Source: Ardenticatenaceae bacterium
GTDB taxonomy: Bacteria; Chloroflexota; Anaerolineae; Promineifilales; Promineifilaceae
Direction of reading: 5' to 3'
Assembly (NCBI GenBank): GCA_020634315.1
Contig: JACKBV010000011.1
Span: 62,001 to 126,000, forward strand
DNA: 64,000 nt
Part shown: piece after piece, positions 8,048 to 16,903 of the stretch
How the letters are laid out: the number at the start of each line of letters is the position of its first letter
Numbering within the stretch: position 1 is the first letter of the stretch
Notes under the pieces: model-generated
What the model was told of the DNA's origin: nothing
Seen by the model: the letters and a program-made list of their open reading frames with translations, nothing else
The model's database searches: none
Program-made: the position numbers and the translations under genes

Positions 8048-8848
8048 ATGCATTTAGGAATCGATGGAACATCACAACAGTGGCCCATGGCACAAATAAA
8101 CGACAAACCGTATTGGTGGCGTACAATGACAGGGAAAGCGAAACAGATTGCTGGCGTATTGTTTGATTGGGATTTAACCCTGGCAAAACCAACAGGAAAC
8201 ATCTCACACAGCGAACGCCTGACAATGCTGTTCCAACGTGGCGGGTTCCCTTGTACAAACGAAGATGTAGTGAAAGCGATTGAGGCACATCAGGTTGGCA
8301 CTCACGAAAACAACAACACGATAGTAGCCGCACCACAAACGCAAAAAGAAATCATCGCTTACTATCGGCATTTACTCGCCACACTCGGCTATACAGACAT
8401 CAGTTGGGAACGCCTCGCCGCGCTCTATCACGATTATGCCTATCTTCCCACCAGTTTGTATGACGATGTACTCCCCACCCTGCGTAAACTGCGGCGAACA
8501 GGTGTGGCGCTCGGCATCATTTCCAACCATACCCCGGCCGCCAGAGGCATCATGCAGTCTTATCTGCGGGGCTTTATCAAACCAGACCACATCATCATCA
8601 GCGATGAAATTGGTGCGCATAAGCCAATGCCCTCCGTGTTTATGCAGGCAGCCACCGCTCTCGATTTATTGCCGCAGCAATGTTTATTCGTTGGCGATAA
8701 TTTGCACGTTGATGCAATTGGTTCCGTTCAAGAGGGAGGGTTCCAACTGGGGTTGTGGCTCGACCGCAAACATGAAACGTGGGATGAACCGCTTCCAGAC
8801 GGGATTATACGCATCACATCATTGGCACAGGTAATAGATTTTCTATAA
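8048..8848 (+). CDS. HAD-superfamily hydrolase
   Basis: Probable cytoplasmic phosphatase or phosphoglycolate phosphatase-like enzyme, 266 residues. All four HAD motifs are visible: motif I 'LFDWDLTLA' (nucleophile and acid Asp), motif II 'IISNHTP' (Ser replaced in context by S-N-H), motif III Lys in 'GAHKPMPSVF', and motif IV 'FVGDNLHVDAIG'. An alpha-helical cap of about 100 residues lies between motifs I and II (type C1). A GTG at 8039 is in frame, but AGGTG is spaced six bases from the ATG at 8048, which is preferred. An intrinsic terminator follows. The substrate is unknown. Confidence 0.85.
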   Translation: MHLGIDGTSQQWPMAQINDKPYWWRTMTGKAKQIAGVLFDWDLTLAKPTGNISHSERLTMLFQRGGFPCTNEDVVKAIEAHQVGTHENNNTIVAAPQTQKEIIAYYRHLLATLGYTDISWERLAALYHDYAYLPTSLYDDVLPTLRKLRRTGVALGIISNHTPAARGIMQSYLRGFIKPDHIIISDEIGAHKPMPSVFMQAATALDLLPQQCLFVGDNLHVDAIGSVQEGGFQLGLWLDRKHETWDEPLPDGIIRITSLAQVIDFL

Positions 8849-8855
8849 CGAGGAA

Positions 8856-8893
8856 GCCCTAACGCGCTTTGCCGGAGCGTGTTAGGGCCTTTT
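8856..8893 (+). terminator. Intrinsic terminator after the HAD hydrolase
   Basis: GCCCTAACGCGCT (8856-8868) pairs with AGCGTGTTAGGGC (8876-8888) with one G-T pair; CCTTTTGCTT follows. It lies between the convergent HAD and ABC exporter genes. Confidence 0.8.
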
Positions 8894-8900
8894 GCTTCAT

Positions 8901-10715
8901 TTATTCGCGCTGCCAGGTATCAATATAAGCCAGAGATTGATGGCGAAAATAGGTGTTATATAGCTCTGCGTAATGGCCTGCTTGCGCCATCAAGCTATTG
9001 TGCGTCCCTTCTTCAATAATTTGACCCTGCTGCATGACGATAATGCGATCCGCGTGTTTCACAGTCGAGAGGCGATGGGCAATGACAACGGCCGTTCTCT
9101 GCCGCATAATCTCATCCAGCCCCTCCTGAATTTGTGTCTCCGTAAAGGGATCGACACTGGCGGTGGCCTCATCCAAAATGAAGATGGCCGGGTCTTTCAA
9201 GATAACACGCGCCAGCGCCACCAACTGCCGCTGCCCCATTGAGAGGCTGCTGCCTCGTTCGCCGACATCCGTATCGAGGCCATCGGGCAACGCTTCCAGC
9301 CATTCGCCCTGGCTGATTTGCTGTGCGGCACGCAATACGGCCGTATCGTCAGCCTCCGGACGACCATAGCGAATGTTATCGCGCACAGTCCCGGAAAAAA
9401 GATAAGGCTCTTGCGGCACCAAGCCAATTTGCTGCCGATATTCCCCCAGGTGCAAAGTACGCATATCGCGGCCATCAATTAAAATCTGCCCGCCCTGGAA
9501 TTCGTAAAAGCGCGTGATCAGCTTGGCAATGCTGCTTTTCCCGGCACCCGTATGCCCCACCAGGGCAACCGTCTCCCCAGCTTGAATATCTAGCGAGAAA
9601 TCGGGCAGCACAACTTCTTTATCGGTGTAGCTGAAGCGCACATTTTGGAATTGGATACGGCCGTTTACCCGCCCCACCGACTCCTCACGACTTTGCCGCA
9701 CTTTTGGCTCCGCATCAATCAAGGCAAATACACGCTCAGCCGCCGACAACCCATCCTGAAACTGGCTCCAAAACGAAGCAATGCCCATCATCGGCCACCA
9801 ATAAAAGCCAACCGCCTGCATAAACAGATACCACTCACCCGGCGACACAGTCGCCAGACTGCCGCGTGTTGCCAACCCGCCAGCATAGACGAGAACGGCC
9901 GTGCCAATGCCCGACGCAATCCCCATCACCGGGAAAATCGTCACCAACGTCAGCCCGCGCTGCATACCGAGCCGATACCCCTGCTCATTATTGTCAGCAA
10001 AAGAGGCGTAAATCGCCGGTTCCTGGCGAAAACTCTTTGCCACCACAATGCCGCTAATAGACTCCTGAATTTGCGCATTGATTGTCGCCGTAATTCGCCG
10101 CGCATTTTGGGTGACACGGCGGGCAATTTGGCGAAAGCTGAGCGCAATGCCCACGGCCAACGGCGTCATGCCCACCATGAGCAGCGTCAACCATCCATTA
10201 ATCGTCAGCAGCCAGATTGTCAGCAGCACCACCAGCAGCACCTGGCTGAGCAAATTCATGGTCAAATCCACCACAGCCGAGAAGTCCTGTGTATCTGACG
10301 TTACGCGGCTGACCACCTTGCCCGATGGATGCTCATCATAAAAGGAGAGATCGTGCCCGATGGTGGCGGAGAACACATCTTCGCGCAGCTGCAAAACGAC
10401 ATTCCCGATGACACGCGCCGAAAAAACCTGGCGAATATAGTTGAAAATCCAGGCTGACACCCCCAAAACGAGAATGCCGCCCGCCATCAATGAAATGCCG
10501 GTCATCACCGGATTTTGCCCAAGCAGGTCAATGCCTTTGGCAATGAGGATTGGCCCGGCTGTCGTCGCCACCGAATTGAGCGCGAGCATCAGCGCCACCA
10601 ATCCCATCTGGCGCGTATACGGCCGAAAATAGCCAACAATTCGCGCCATCAATTCCCGGTCGCCATACTGCCGGTCATAATCTTCTGTGTCTAATCCATC
10701 TAAAATGAAGCCCAT
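8901..10715 (-). CDS. ABC exporter, fused permease and ATPase (multidrug/lipid type)
   Basis: Half-transporter of 604 residues that would work as a dimer. The N-terminal half is a six-helix type I exporter domain (from about residue 30 to 320) with the coupling-helix strings 'GKVVSRVTSDTQ' and 'ESISGIVVAKSF'. The ATPase half has Walker A GHTGAGKSS, Q-loop 'VPQEPYLFSGTVRDNI', signature LSMGQRQ, Walker B 'IFILDEATASVD' and the H-loop 'VIAHRLSTV'. All catalytic residues are present. It begins three bases after the stop of the MFS gene, so the two are co-transcribed, and it closes the block that begins with the esterase at 15202. The cargo may be the product of the two ATP-grasp enzymes upstream; this is inference from order only. 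Confidence 0.92.
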   Translation of the reverse strand: MGFILDGLDTEDYDRQYGDRELMARIVGYFRPYTRQMGLVALMLALNSVATTAGPILIAKGIDLLGQNPVMTGISLMAGGILVLGVSAWIFNYIRQVFSARVIGNVVLQLREDVFSATIGHDLSFYDEHPSGKVVSRVTSDTQDFSAVVDLTMNLLSQVLLVVLLTIWLLTINGWLTLLMVGMTPLAVGIALSFRQIARRVTQNARRITATINAQIQESISGIVVAKSFRQEPAIYASFADNNEQGYRLGMQRGLTLVTIFPVMGIASGIGTAVLVYAGGLATRGSLATVSPGEWYLFMQAVGFYWWPMMGIASFWSQFQDGLSAAERVFALIDAEPKVRQSREESVGRVNGRIQFQNVRFSYTDKEVVLPDFSLDIQAGETVALVGHTGAGKSSIAKLITRFYEFQGGQILIDGRDMRTLHLGEYRQQIGLVPQEPYLFSGTVRDNIRYGRPEADDTAVLRAAQQISQGEWLEALPDGLDTDVGERGSSLSMGQRQLVALARVILKDPAIFILDEATASVDPFTETQIQEGLDEIMRQRTAVVIAHRLSTVKHADRIIVMQQGQIIEEGTHNSLMAQAGHYAELYNTYFRHQSLAYIDTWQRE

Positions 10716-10718
10716 AGT

Positions 10719-12008
10719 CTATTCCGTTAATTGGCGCAGCGGTGAAAAATGCAGCCACAAAACGGCCGTTAAAAAACCAGCTACCGCTACAAATAGAGAC
10801 GGCCGTATCCCGATCACATCACCCAATATACCACCACCCAACATGCCAAACATACCCGCGCCGCCCGTCAAAAATTCAAAGGTCGCATTCACCCGACCCA
10901 TCACCCGATCATCAGTCAACATCTGGCGCACAGTCAGTTCCGTAATGAAGTATACCGTCAGCGCCGTATCCCCCACAATTTGTCCCAGAAAAAGCACAAA
11001 AACCATCAACCAGCGCGGCCCCGCCGCCAGCGGCGTTAACACGGCAAATGACGCCGAAATGAACAATGCGGCGATCAGCATACGCCCAATGGGCTGTCGC
11101 GAGGCGGCACGCCCCAACCACAATGCGCCAACCAAGGCACCAATGCCGCCCCCGCCCACCAACACGCCCAACGTTACCGGGCTTAAGCCCAACTCGCGCA
11201 AGATATACAAGCTGTACAGGGATGCAAAGAAGCCGCCAAAAAAATTGCGTGTCGCCGAAGCGAGTGTCAACGGGCGCAGATACCGATTGTGCCATAAGGG
11301 CTGCCAACCGGCGCGAATGTTTTGCCAGAGGGTGGCGTCAGGTTGGGCAACGGCCGTTTCCTCCTCCACCTTCTCAATCCGCCCCACATACCAGGCTGAA
11401 ACCAAAAAAGAGGCCGCATCTACGAGCACAGCCACAGGTGCTGTGACAAGCTGCACCAATATTCCGCCCAATCCCGGCGCGGCGATCTCCGCCACCGAGG
11501 CGCTTGCTTCCAGCTTGCTGTTTGCTTCTACCAGCCGTTCCCGCGACACCAGCGTCGGCAAGTAGGCCTGGTAAGCGATGTTGAACAACAGGCTCAATCC
11601 GCCTACCAAAAACGCCACGCCATACAAATAGGGCATCGTCAACCAGCCGCTTAGCGCCGCCAATCCGGCTATCGCCAATAACAACGCCCGCCCTAAATCG
11701 GTGGCAATGAGAAACGGCCGTCGCCGTTGTCGATCCACCCAAACGCCAGCAAACAAACTGAGCAGCAGCACGGGCGCTTGCTGCATCGTTGCCAGAATGC
11801 CCATTTGCTGTGGCGTTGCCTGCAATGTCAAAATCGCCAGCAGCGACAGCGCACCAATCTGCGAGCCAAACTTAGAGACAGTTTGCCCTACCCACAGGCG
11901 CACAAAATCACGATGTTGATTCAAATTTGTCGATGTCAATAGGGGTTCCGCGAAATTTGCTTCAGCATATGCAGATGGGTTCAACCTTGATGATTGAACC
12001 CATCGCAC
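10719..12008 (-). CDS. MFS exporter (EntS/MFS_3-like)
   Basis: Twelve-helix major facilitator of up to 429 residues. 'RDFVRLWVGQTVSKFGSQIG' starts helix 1, 'GVWVDRQRRRPFLIATDLGRA' is the loop 2-3 signature, and 'LPTLVSRERLVEANS' is typical of the MFS_3 drug/siderophore efflux group. The start is uncertain: the first 24 codons are unlike any MFS N-terminus, have no ribosome binding site and contain an 11-bp inverted repeat (11974-12004). Either translation is coupled to the preceding ATP-grasp gene, whose stop is six bases upstream, or the true start is a non-ATG codon near residue 25. Confidence 0.88.
   Translation of the reverse strand: MRWVQSSRLNPSAYAEANFAEPLLTSTNLNQHRDFVRLWVGQTVSKFGSQIGALSLLAILTLQATPQQMGILATMQQAPVLLLSLFAGVWVDRQRRRPFLIATDLGRALLLAIAGLAALSGWLTMPYLYGVAFLVGGLSLLFNIAYQAYLPTLVSRERLVEANSKLEASASVAEIAAPGLGGILVQLVTAPVAVLVDAASFLVSAWYVGRIEKVEEETAVAQPDATLWQNIRAGWQPLWHNRYLRPLTLASATRNFFGGFFASLYSLYILRELGLSPVTLGVLVGGGGIGALVGALWLGRAASRQPIGRMLIAALFISASFAVLTPLAAGPRWLMVFVLFLGQIVGDTALTVYFITELTVRQMLTDDRVMGRVNATFEFLTGGAGMFGMLGGGILGDVIGIRPSLFVAVAGFLTAVLWLHFSPLRQLTE
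11974..12004 (-). promoter_or_regulatory. Inverted repeat at the start of the MFS gene
   Basis: GATGGGTTCAA (11974-11984) and TTGAACCCATC (11994-12004) form a perfect 11-bp stem with a nine-base loop. It covers the first annotated codons of the MFS gene and directly follows the ATP-grasp stop. It may partially terminate transcription or hide the initiation region. No T-tract follows. Confidence 0.5.
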
Positions 12009-12014
12009 AATTTT

Positions 12015-13370
12015 TTATCGTGACTCGACCACAAAAGTGGGCACAGTTGAGCCGCCACCTGCTGAAACATTGAGTAAGGGATCGGTGGAGAGGCGCGTCA
12101 GGCAGCCATCCACATAATCGCCATAAAAGATGAAGGGAGCCGTGTCTAACATGCGTTCGTAGATTTGTAAACGGCCGTCTACAATGCTTGGATATGGCTC
12201 AGTGGGAATCGGCACGCGCTCCTGCACAATATACGGGCTGTCGCTGTGCAGCGCTTCGTTCACCGCCTTCTCCCAGCCACTCGTGTTCGTTTGCCAGCCC
12301 AAAACAATGCCACGCCCACCATAATCATCGTTCGGCTTCAGCACCAACTGTTCGCGATACTTGAGGATGAAGGGCAAAAGGTCAATTGGCGCATCACCAT
12401 ACTCAGAATGGCGTTCGCCAACAATGCGCGTCCAGGGAATGTGCCCACGAATGACGCGCAGCTCTTCCTCGTCAAACATATCGGCATTTTTCTCGTCGCT
12501 GAGCACAGCCAGGCTCGCTTTTTTGTAGAGCATCTTGCATTGGAAGGGGTTGACCAGACAAACGGCATGGTCGCGCACCGCCTGCACCACCGGGCTGTTC
12601 AGCCCTGTGCGCTCAATCAACTCGGTGATCAGCACGCGCTTGTAAATGACGTTGATGTGGAAATCGTTGTGCATGAGACGGCCGTTTTCATACGTCACCT
12701 CACGCGGGTCAATGATGCGGCAAACCAGCCCCTGCGATTGGAAATATTGTGTAAACAGTTCAAATTCGCTGTGTGTGGGCACTTCGCGCCAATCGAGGAT
12801 GGCAATATTGGGCTTGTCCGTGCCGCCCCACTCACGATAAGCGTCGAGCAGCACATGCATCACGCTGTGCCGGGTGGGTAACGGCCGTACCACATATTTG
12901 CGCATAAACGCCCCCATCACCGGCAGCCCATAAAACACCTCATTCAACACATCATTGTACGCCGATGCCGCCGGAACCTCTGCGTTGTACTCGGTGAACT
13001 TCAATTCCATGTTCGCCGTCACAAAAAAGGCGTCCAGCCGCGTCAACGGGGTGTGCATGTCATAGCCAGGGTCGATTTGGATCAGCTCTTCTTCCCAGTC
13101 AAACAGGCCAAATTGGGCGCGAAATTCGGCGTCAGCCACTGCCCGCCGCGAAATTTTATCGAAGGCACGCAGCAACGGCCGTATCTCGCGCCGCAAGAAT
13201 TTGTACTGATCCAATGTCAGAAAACGTGGACGGAGAACGGTGCATAACGGCCGTTCCCCAAAAAACAGCCCCCGCCGCTTCATCTGATCATGAAGCTGTT
13301 CCCAAGACTCCTGGGCCATCGCTTCCGTCAGCAAATCATGATACGTTTCAACCGCCTCTTTTAACGCCAT
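12015..13370 (-). CDS. ATP-grasp ligase, circularly permuted type-2-like
   Basis: Predicted carboxylate-amine ligase of 451 residues. Toward the C-terminus 'LVLKPNDDYGGRGIVLGWQ' (about residue 350) is the ATP-grasp lysine/glycine loop, followed by 'YIVQERV', which usually holds the adenine-contacting Glu. The front half, with 'ELKFTEYNAEVPAASAYND', resembles the glutathionylspermidine-synthase-like/circularly permuted ATP-grasp group. GGAGG stands five bases before the ATG at 13370; an in-frame ATG 21 codons earlier falls in low-complexity DNA. A second, different ATP-grasp gene lies 94 bases upstream and an exporter six bases downstream. No specific substrate can be assigned. Confidence 0.75.
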   Translation of the reverse strand: MALKEAVETYHDLLTEAMAQESWEQLHDQMKRRGLFFGERPLCTVLRPRFLTLDQYKFLRREIRPLLRAFDKISRRAVADAEFRAQFGLFDWEEELIQIDPGYDMHTPLTRLDAFFVTANMELKFTEYNAEVPAASAYNDVLNEVFYGLPVMGAFMRKYVVRPLPTRHSVMHVLLDAYREWGGTDKPNIAILDWREVPTHSEFELFTQYFQSQGLVCRIIDPREVTYENGRLMHNDFHINVIYKRVLITELIERTGLNSPVVQAVRDHAVCLVNPFQCKMLYKKASLAVLSDEKNADMFDEEELRVIRGHIPWTRIVGERHSEYGDAPIDLLPFILKYREQLVLKPNDDYGGRGIVLGWQTNTSGWEKAVNEALHSDSPYIVQERVPIPTEPYPSIVDGRLQIYERMLDTAPFIFYGDYVDGCLTRLSTDPLLNVSAGGGSTVPTFVVESR

Positions 13371-13430
13371 CTCATCCTCCAGCGCAGAAAGGGGAAGAGA
13401 GAAGAGAGAAAAACGAAGAGTGAGATACGT

Positions 13431-13466
13431 CACTCCTCATTCTTCACACTTCACTCCTCATTCTTT
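13431..13466. repeat. Short direct repeat in polypyrimidine tract
   Basis: CACTCCTCATTCTT occurs at 13431-13444 and again at 13453-13466, the second copy running into the stop codon of the upstream ATP-grasp gene. The surrounding 13380-13466 stretch is polypyrimidine on the plus strand. Similar tracts occur at 24715-24810 and 30030-30055. Confidence 0.6.
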
Positions 13467-14382
13467 AAAACAACCCCGCCCACTTCAATTCCGTTACCTG
13501 CGGGCGCGGATTTTGCGCCAGGTCAATAACCATATCCGCCATATGCTTCACCACCCAATCAAAATAGAACGGTGTTAGCGAATTGACATCCATGTCCGGG
13601 GCCGGATTCATGAAATCAATGGCATAGGGCACGCCATCCTTCACAGCAAATTCCACCGTGTTCATGTCATAGCCCAACGCCAGATTCAGCTTAAGCGCAT
13701 CGGCCACAACCCGCTGCCCCAACTCTGGCGCCATGTGATCATGTTCCACGTAATATTTGCGCTCGCCGGGCGAATATTTCATCGGCAGCACTTCTTTTTG
13801 CCCCAGGCACATGCAGCGCACATAATGATCCCACTCAATGAACTCTTGCAAAATCATCGTCAGCAAGCCAGATTCATTATAGGCACGCCACACATCTTCC
13901 AATGTGTAACAAACATAGACATCGCGCCAGCCACCACCATGAGCATCTTTCAACACGCACGGCAGGCCAATATATTCGAGAATCGCTTCCCAATCCAGCG
14001 GATAAACTAAGTTACGCAGGCTCTCCTCATGGATAATGCCCGGCACGTAATCCTTGTTCGGCAGTACCACTGTTTTCGGACTGGCAATGCCCAGTTTTGT
14101 CGCCAACGACGCCTCAAAAAATTTGTCATCGGCCGTCCACATGAACGGATTATTGATAACCGTCACACCTTGCAGCACTGCATTTTTCAGGTAAGAGCGA
14201 TAGTAGGGTACTTCGTGCGAAATACGGTCCACAATCACAGCATACGGATTCGGCTCATCCATACGCGTGCCGCCCAACCTGGCATATTCAGCCTTTACCC
14301 CTACATTGCGCCGGTTGACCTCTTCAATAAACGCTGGCGGAAAAGACCACTCCCGCCCCACCAACAGTCCTACTTTTAACAT
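13465..14382 (-). CDS. RimK-like ATP-grasp ligase
   Basis: Predicted carboxylate-amine or peptide ligase of 305 residues. The N-terminus (MLKVGLLVGREWSFPP) forms the pre-ATP-grasp fold; 'PCVLKDAHGGGWRDVYVC' is the phosphate-binding Lys/Gly loop, 'MILQEFIEW' the adenine-contact strand, and 'YAIDFMNPAPDMD' carries acidic and Asn residues at the Mg sites. GGAGG stands eight bases before this ATG, which also matches family starts. It is clearly different from the neighbouring ATP-grasp enzyme and has the ordinary domain order. The pair could build a two-step amide product. Substrates are unknown. Confidence 0.8.
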   Translation of the reverse strand: MLKVGLLVGREWSFPPAFIEEVNRRNVGVKAEYARLGGTRMDEPNPYAVIVDRISHEVPYYRSYLKNAVLQGVTVINNPFMWTADDKFFEASLATKLGIASPKTVVLPNKDYVPGIIHEESLRNLVYPLDWEAILEYIGLPCVLKDAHGGGWRDVYVCYTLEDVWRAYNESGLLTMILQEFIEWDHYVRCMCLGQKEVLPMKYSPGERKYYVEHDHMAPELGQRVVADALKLNLALGYDMNTVEFAVKDGVPYAIDFMNPAPDMDVNSLTPFYFDWVVKHMADMVIDLAQNPRPQVTELKWAGLF

Positions 14383-14482
14383 GATTGCCCGACCTCCTTC
14401 CTTCAAAACTAATTTAACGCAAAAGCGCCAAGGCGCAGAAACATGCAAAGATAAAGAAGCAATGAATGCCTATTGTGAACGA

Positions 14483-15202
14483 TCAATCATGGCCGCCAAT
14501 ATACATGGGCACCATCTGCTGCCACCAGGGCCAATCGTGCGCCCAGCCATCCCACAGACGCAGCGCATTGCCAATGCCTTTTTCCCACAGGAGTTTGGAT
14601 AGTTGTTCATTGCTGCTGCGCAAACTATCATCCTTGCCCACAGCCAGGATAACGTCCAGTTTTTGCAGCGCAGCAAGGCGCTCTGGATCATGTTCATGTG
14701 GAATGAAGGCCACCGGATTGTTGCTGTGTACGTTTTGATCTACATGTCCATTTGTCCAGCGGCTGATGTCATAAATGCCGCTCAAGCCAATGGCACGCCC
14801 CACCAGATGCGGGTGCCGCAGAGCCAGGTTGACCGCATGATATGCGCCAAAACTAGCGCCGATGGTGATCAAAAATGGGTTGGGGTTTTTCTGCCAGGAA
14901 AGGGGCAGCACTTCGTTTAGCAGGTAATATTCATACTGAACGTGCCGCCAGGCGCGATCTCCGGGATGTTTCCAATGAGCATACCAGCTTTCGGCATCCA
15001 CACTGTCTACACAGTACATCTGGAGCCATCCCTTTTCCAAATGTTCGCCGACAGCCTGCATCATCTGGCGATCTTCCCATTCGTAGAATTTACCTTTTGA
15101 GGTAGGGAACACCAATACGCGTGCCCCGCTATGACCGAAGATTAATAGTTCCATATCTCGGCCCAGAGATGGGCTGTACCAGCGATGATATTCACGATTC
15201 AT
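14483..15202 (-). CDS. Alpha/beta-hydrolase, esterase of the COG4947 type
   Basis: Cytoplasmic protein of 239 residues with an esterase-D-like fold. S117 in 'GASFGAYHA' is the nucleophile elbow; the Asp of 'AVGKDDSLRSS' and the His of 'GWAHDWPWW' complete a plausible triad in the expected order. No signal peptide is present. The start is placed at MNREYHRWYS, ten bases after GGAAGG, removing 27 N-terminal codons that look untranslated. It is the first gene of the block with the two ATP-grasp ligases. Such esterases are commonly next to ATP-grasp genes, suggesting a role in hydrolysing or transferring an acyl or peptidyl intermediate; that is inference. Confidence 0.78.
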   Translation of the reverse strand: MNREYHRWYSPSLGRDMELLIFGHSGARVLVFPTSKGKFYEWEDRQMMQAVGEHLEKGWLQMYCVDSVDAESWYAHWKHPGDRAWRHVQYEYYLLNEVLPLSWQKNPNPFLITIGASFGAYHAVNLALRHPHLVGRAIGLSGIYDISRWTNGHVDQNVHSNNPVAFIPHEHDPERLAALQKLDVILAVGKDDSLRSSNEQLSKLLWEKGIGNALRLWDGWAHDWPWWQQMVPMYIGGHD

Positions 15203-15286
15203 GCGCAATCTGCCTTCCTTCGTTCGTTTTTTGAGTAGAACCTGGCTGGTTCGTTGTTGTATTGTATCATCAACTCCTCTCAAGCA

Positions 15287-16696
15287 TCACATTTGCGAAG
15301 CTAAAAAGTCGAGGATGTCTATCTTGGTGAGGATGCCCTGCACGTAATCTTCAGCGGCGATGATCACGGCGTGATGATGGCTGAGCATGGGCATCAAGGT
15401 TTCTAGCGGTGTATTCGGCCGTACGACGGGCACGTTAATGTCGATCACGGCCTCGATTGTCTCGTCTGCGTGATGGACATGATCGGCGTTGAGCATGTGG
15501 TTGAGCAGGTCAATTTCGGTGACGACGCCCAGGAGACGGCCGTTTCCATCCACCACCGGCAGTTGAGACACACCATACTGCTTCAAACGCGCCACCACAT
15601 CCGTCATCAAATCCGTCGGCTGCGCCGTAATCAGCGCCCCTTCCCCTTTCCCCGCCTGAATATCCACAGCGCGGAAATCAACCCATGCCGATTCCAAAAA
15701 CCCATTTTCACGCATCCAATCATCATTAAACACCTTGCTCAAATAACGCGAACCAGAATCCGGCAAAATCACAACCATCAAATCATTCGCCCCCAGTTTG
15801 TGTTCACGCGCATACTTAATCGCCCCCACCACCGCCGAGCCACACGACCCTCCGGCAAAAATCCCCTCTTCACGCACAAGTCGTCGCGTCATCAACAAAC
15901 TTTCACGGTCATTCACCTGCACAATCTCATCAATCACACGCAAGTCAGTTGTGCCCGGCAAAAAATCTTCACCAATCCCTTCCACTTTGTAGCTTTCCGC
16001 CTTCACCGTCTTTCCACTGCGATGCAGTTCATACAAAATAGAGCCAACCGGGTCCACACCGACAATCTTCACATGCGGATTTTGCTCTTTCAGGAAACGG
16101 CCGACACCGGTAATCGTGCCCCCCGTTCCCATTCCGGCCACAAAATGGGTGATTTTCCCCGCCGTTTGCCGCCAAATTTCTGGCCCGGTTGTTTCATAAT
16201 GCGTTTGGGGATTGACCTGGTTATGGTATTGATTCGCCAAAATAGCATTTGGCGTTTCCTCAACCAACTTATTTGCCACTGAATAATAACTGCGTGGATC
16301 TTCCGGCTCAACGGCCGTTGGCGTCACCACCACGCGTGCCCCATACGCCCGCAGCAGCAAAATCTTCTCCTGCGACATCTTGTCCGGCATCACAAAGATA
16401 CAACGATACCCCTTAATTGCCGCGGCAATCGCCAATCCGACTCCCGTATTCCCCGACGTTGCCTCGACAATTGTGCCCCCTGGCTTTAACACACCACGCC
16501 GTTCCGCATCTTCAATAATTGTCCAGCCAATCCGATCCTTCACCGACCCGCCAGGGTTAAAAAACTCCACCTTCGCCAGCACTGTACAGGCTAAATCCCG
16601 CGTCAGTGATTTCAAATGAACCAACGGCGTGTCGCCAATGGTCTGCACAATATTGTCGTAATACGCAACGTTCTCTAATAACTCATGATTTTTCAT
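15287..16696 (-). CDS. cbs: Cystathionine beta-synthase with C-terminal CBS pair
   Basis: PLP enzyme that condenses serine and homocysteine to cystathionine in transsulfuration; 469 residues. 'NPGGSVKDRIG' contains the PLP-binding Lys (about residue 53), 'EATSGNTGVGLA' the substrate loop, 'GMGTGGTITGVGRFL' the phosphate-binding glycine loop and 'GGSCGSAVV' the PLP-ring contact. Two CBS motifs (about residues 355-410 and 415-469) form a Bateman module; in relatives this binds S-adenosylmethionine or adenine nucleotides. Cysteine synthase is the alternative, but the overall length and tail favour CBS. The ATG at 16696 has GAGG seven bases upstream. A homocysteine methyltransferase occurs 30 kb away in the window. 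Confidence 0.9.
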   Translation of the reverse strand: MKNHELLENVAYYDNIVQTIGDTPLVHLKSLTRDLACTVLAKVEFFNPGGSVKDRIGWTIIEDAERRGVLKPGGTIVEATSGNTGVGLAIAAAIKGYRCIFVMPDKMSQEKILLLRAYGARVVVTPTAVEPEDPRSYYSVANKLVEETPNAILANQYHNQVNPQTHYETTGPEIWRQTAGKITHFVAGMGTGGTITGVGRFLKEQNPHVKIVGVDPVGSILYELHRSGKTVKAESYKVEGIGEDFLPGTTDLRVIDEIVQVNDRESLLMTRRLVREEGIFAGGSCGSAVVGAIKYAREHKLGANDLMVVILPDSGSRYLSKVFNDDWMRENGFLESAWVDFRAVDIQAGKGEGALITAQPTDLMTDVVARLKQYGVSQLPVVDGNGRLLGVVTEIDLLNHMLNADHVHHADETIEAVIDINVPVVRPNTPLETLMPMLSHHHAVIIAAEDYVQGILTKIDILDFLASQM

Positions 16697-16831
16697 TTAC
16701 TTTCCTCATCATGTGGGAATTGGGTTTTCTGCGCCAATTGTTGATAGATTATGCCAAATTGTCAAACAGCCCGCCGCCGCAAAAACAGAGTGAATAAGCA
16801 ACAAAAAGAGTGTGAATAGAATCGACAAGCT

Positions 16832-16860
16832 CTTGTCTTGCTACGCGCCCCATTTATAAT
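16832..16860 (+). promoter_or_regulatory. Probable sigma70-type promoter for the LysM gene
   Basis: A TATAAT at 16855-16860 is preceded by CTTGTC at 16832-16837 (17-base spacer), 44 bases before the chosen start codon. The -35 match is only fair. Confidence 0.5.
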
Positions 16861-16903
16861 GAGGATAGGTTTTGTATCTTGCACAAGCATGAGGAGTAGT
16901 AAC

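Noticed and set aside
10687..11565. A 292-codon frame on the plus strand opposite the MFS exporter gene
   Set aside because: Its composition (Thr/Pro/Arg/Ser without hydrophobic pattern) is that of an antisense shadow; the opposite strand encodes a clear twelve-helix transporter.
8901..15202. A glutathione or cyanophycin synthesis locus
   Set aside because: Neither ATP-grasp protein has the domain layout of GshA/GshB or cyanophycin synthetase, and the esterase and exporters do not fit those pathways.
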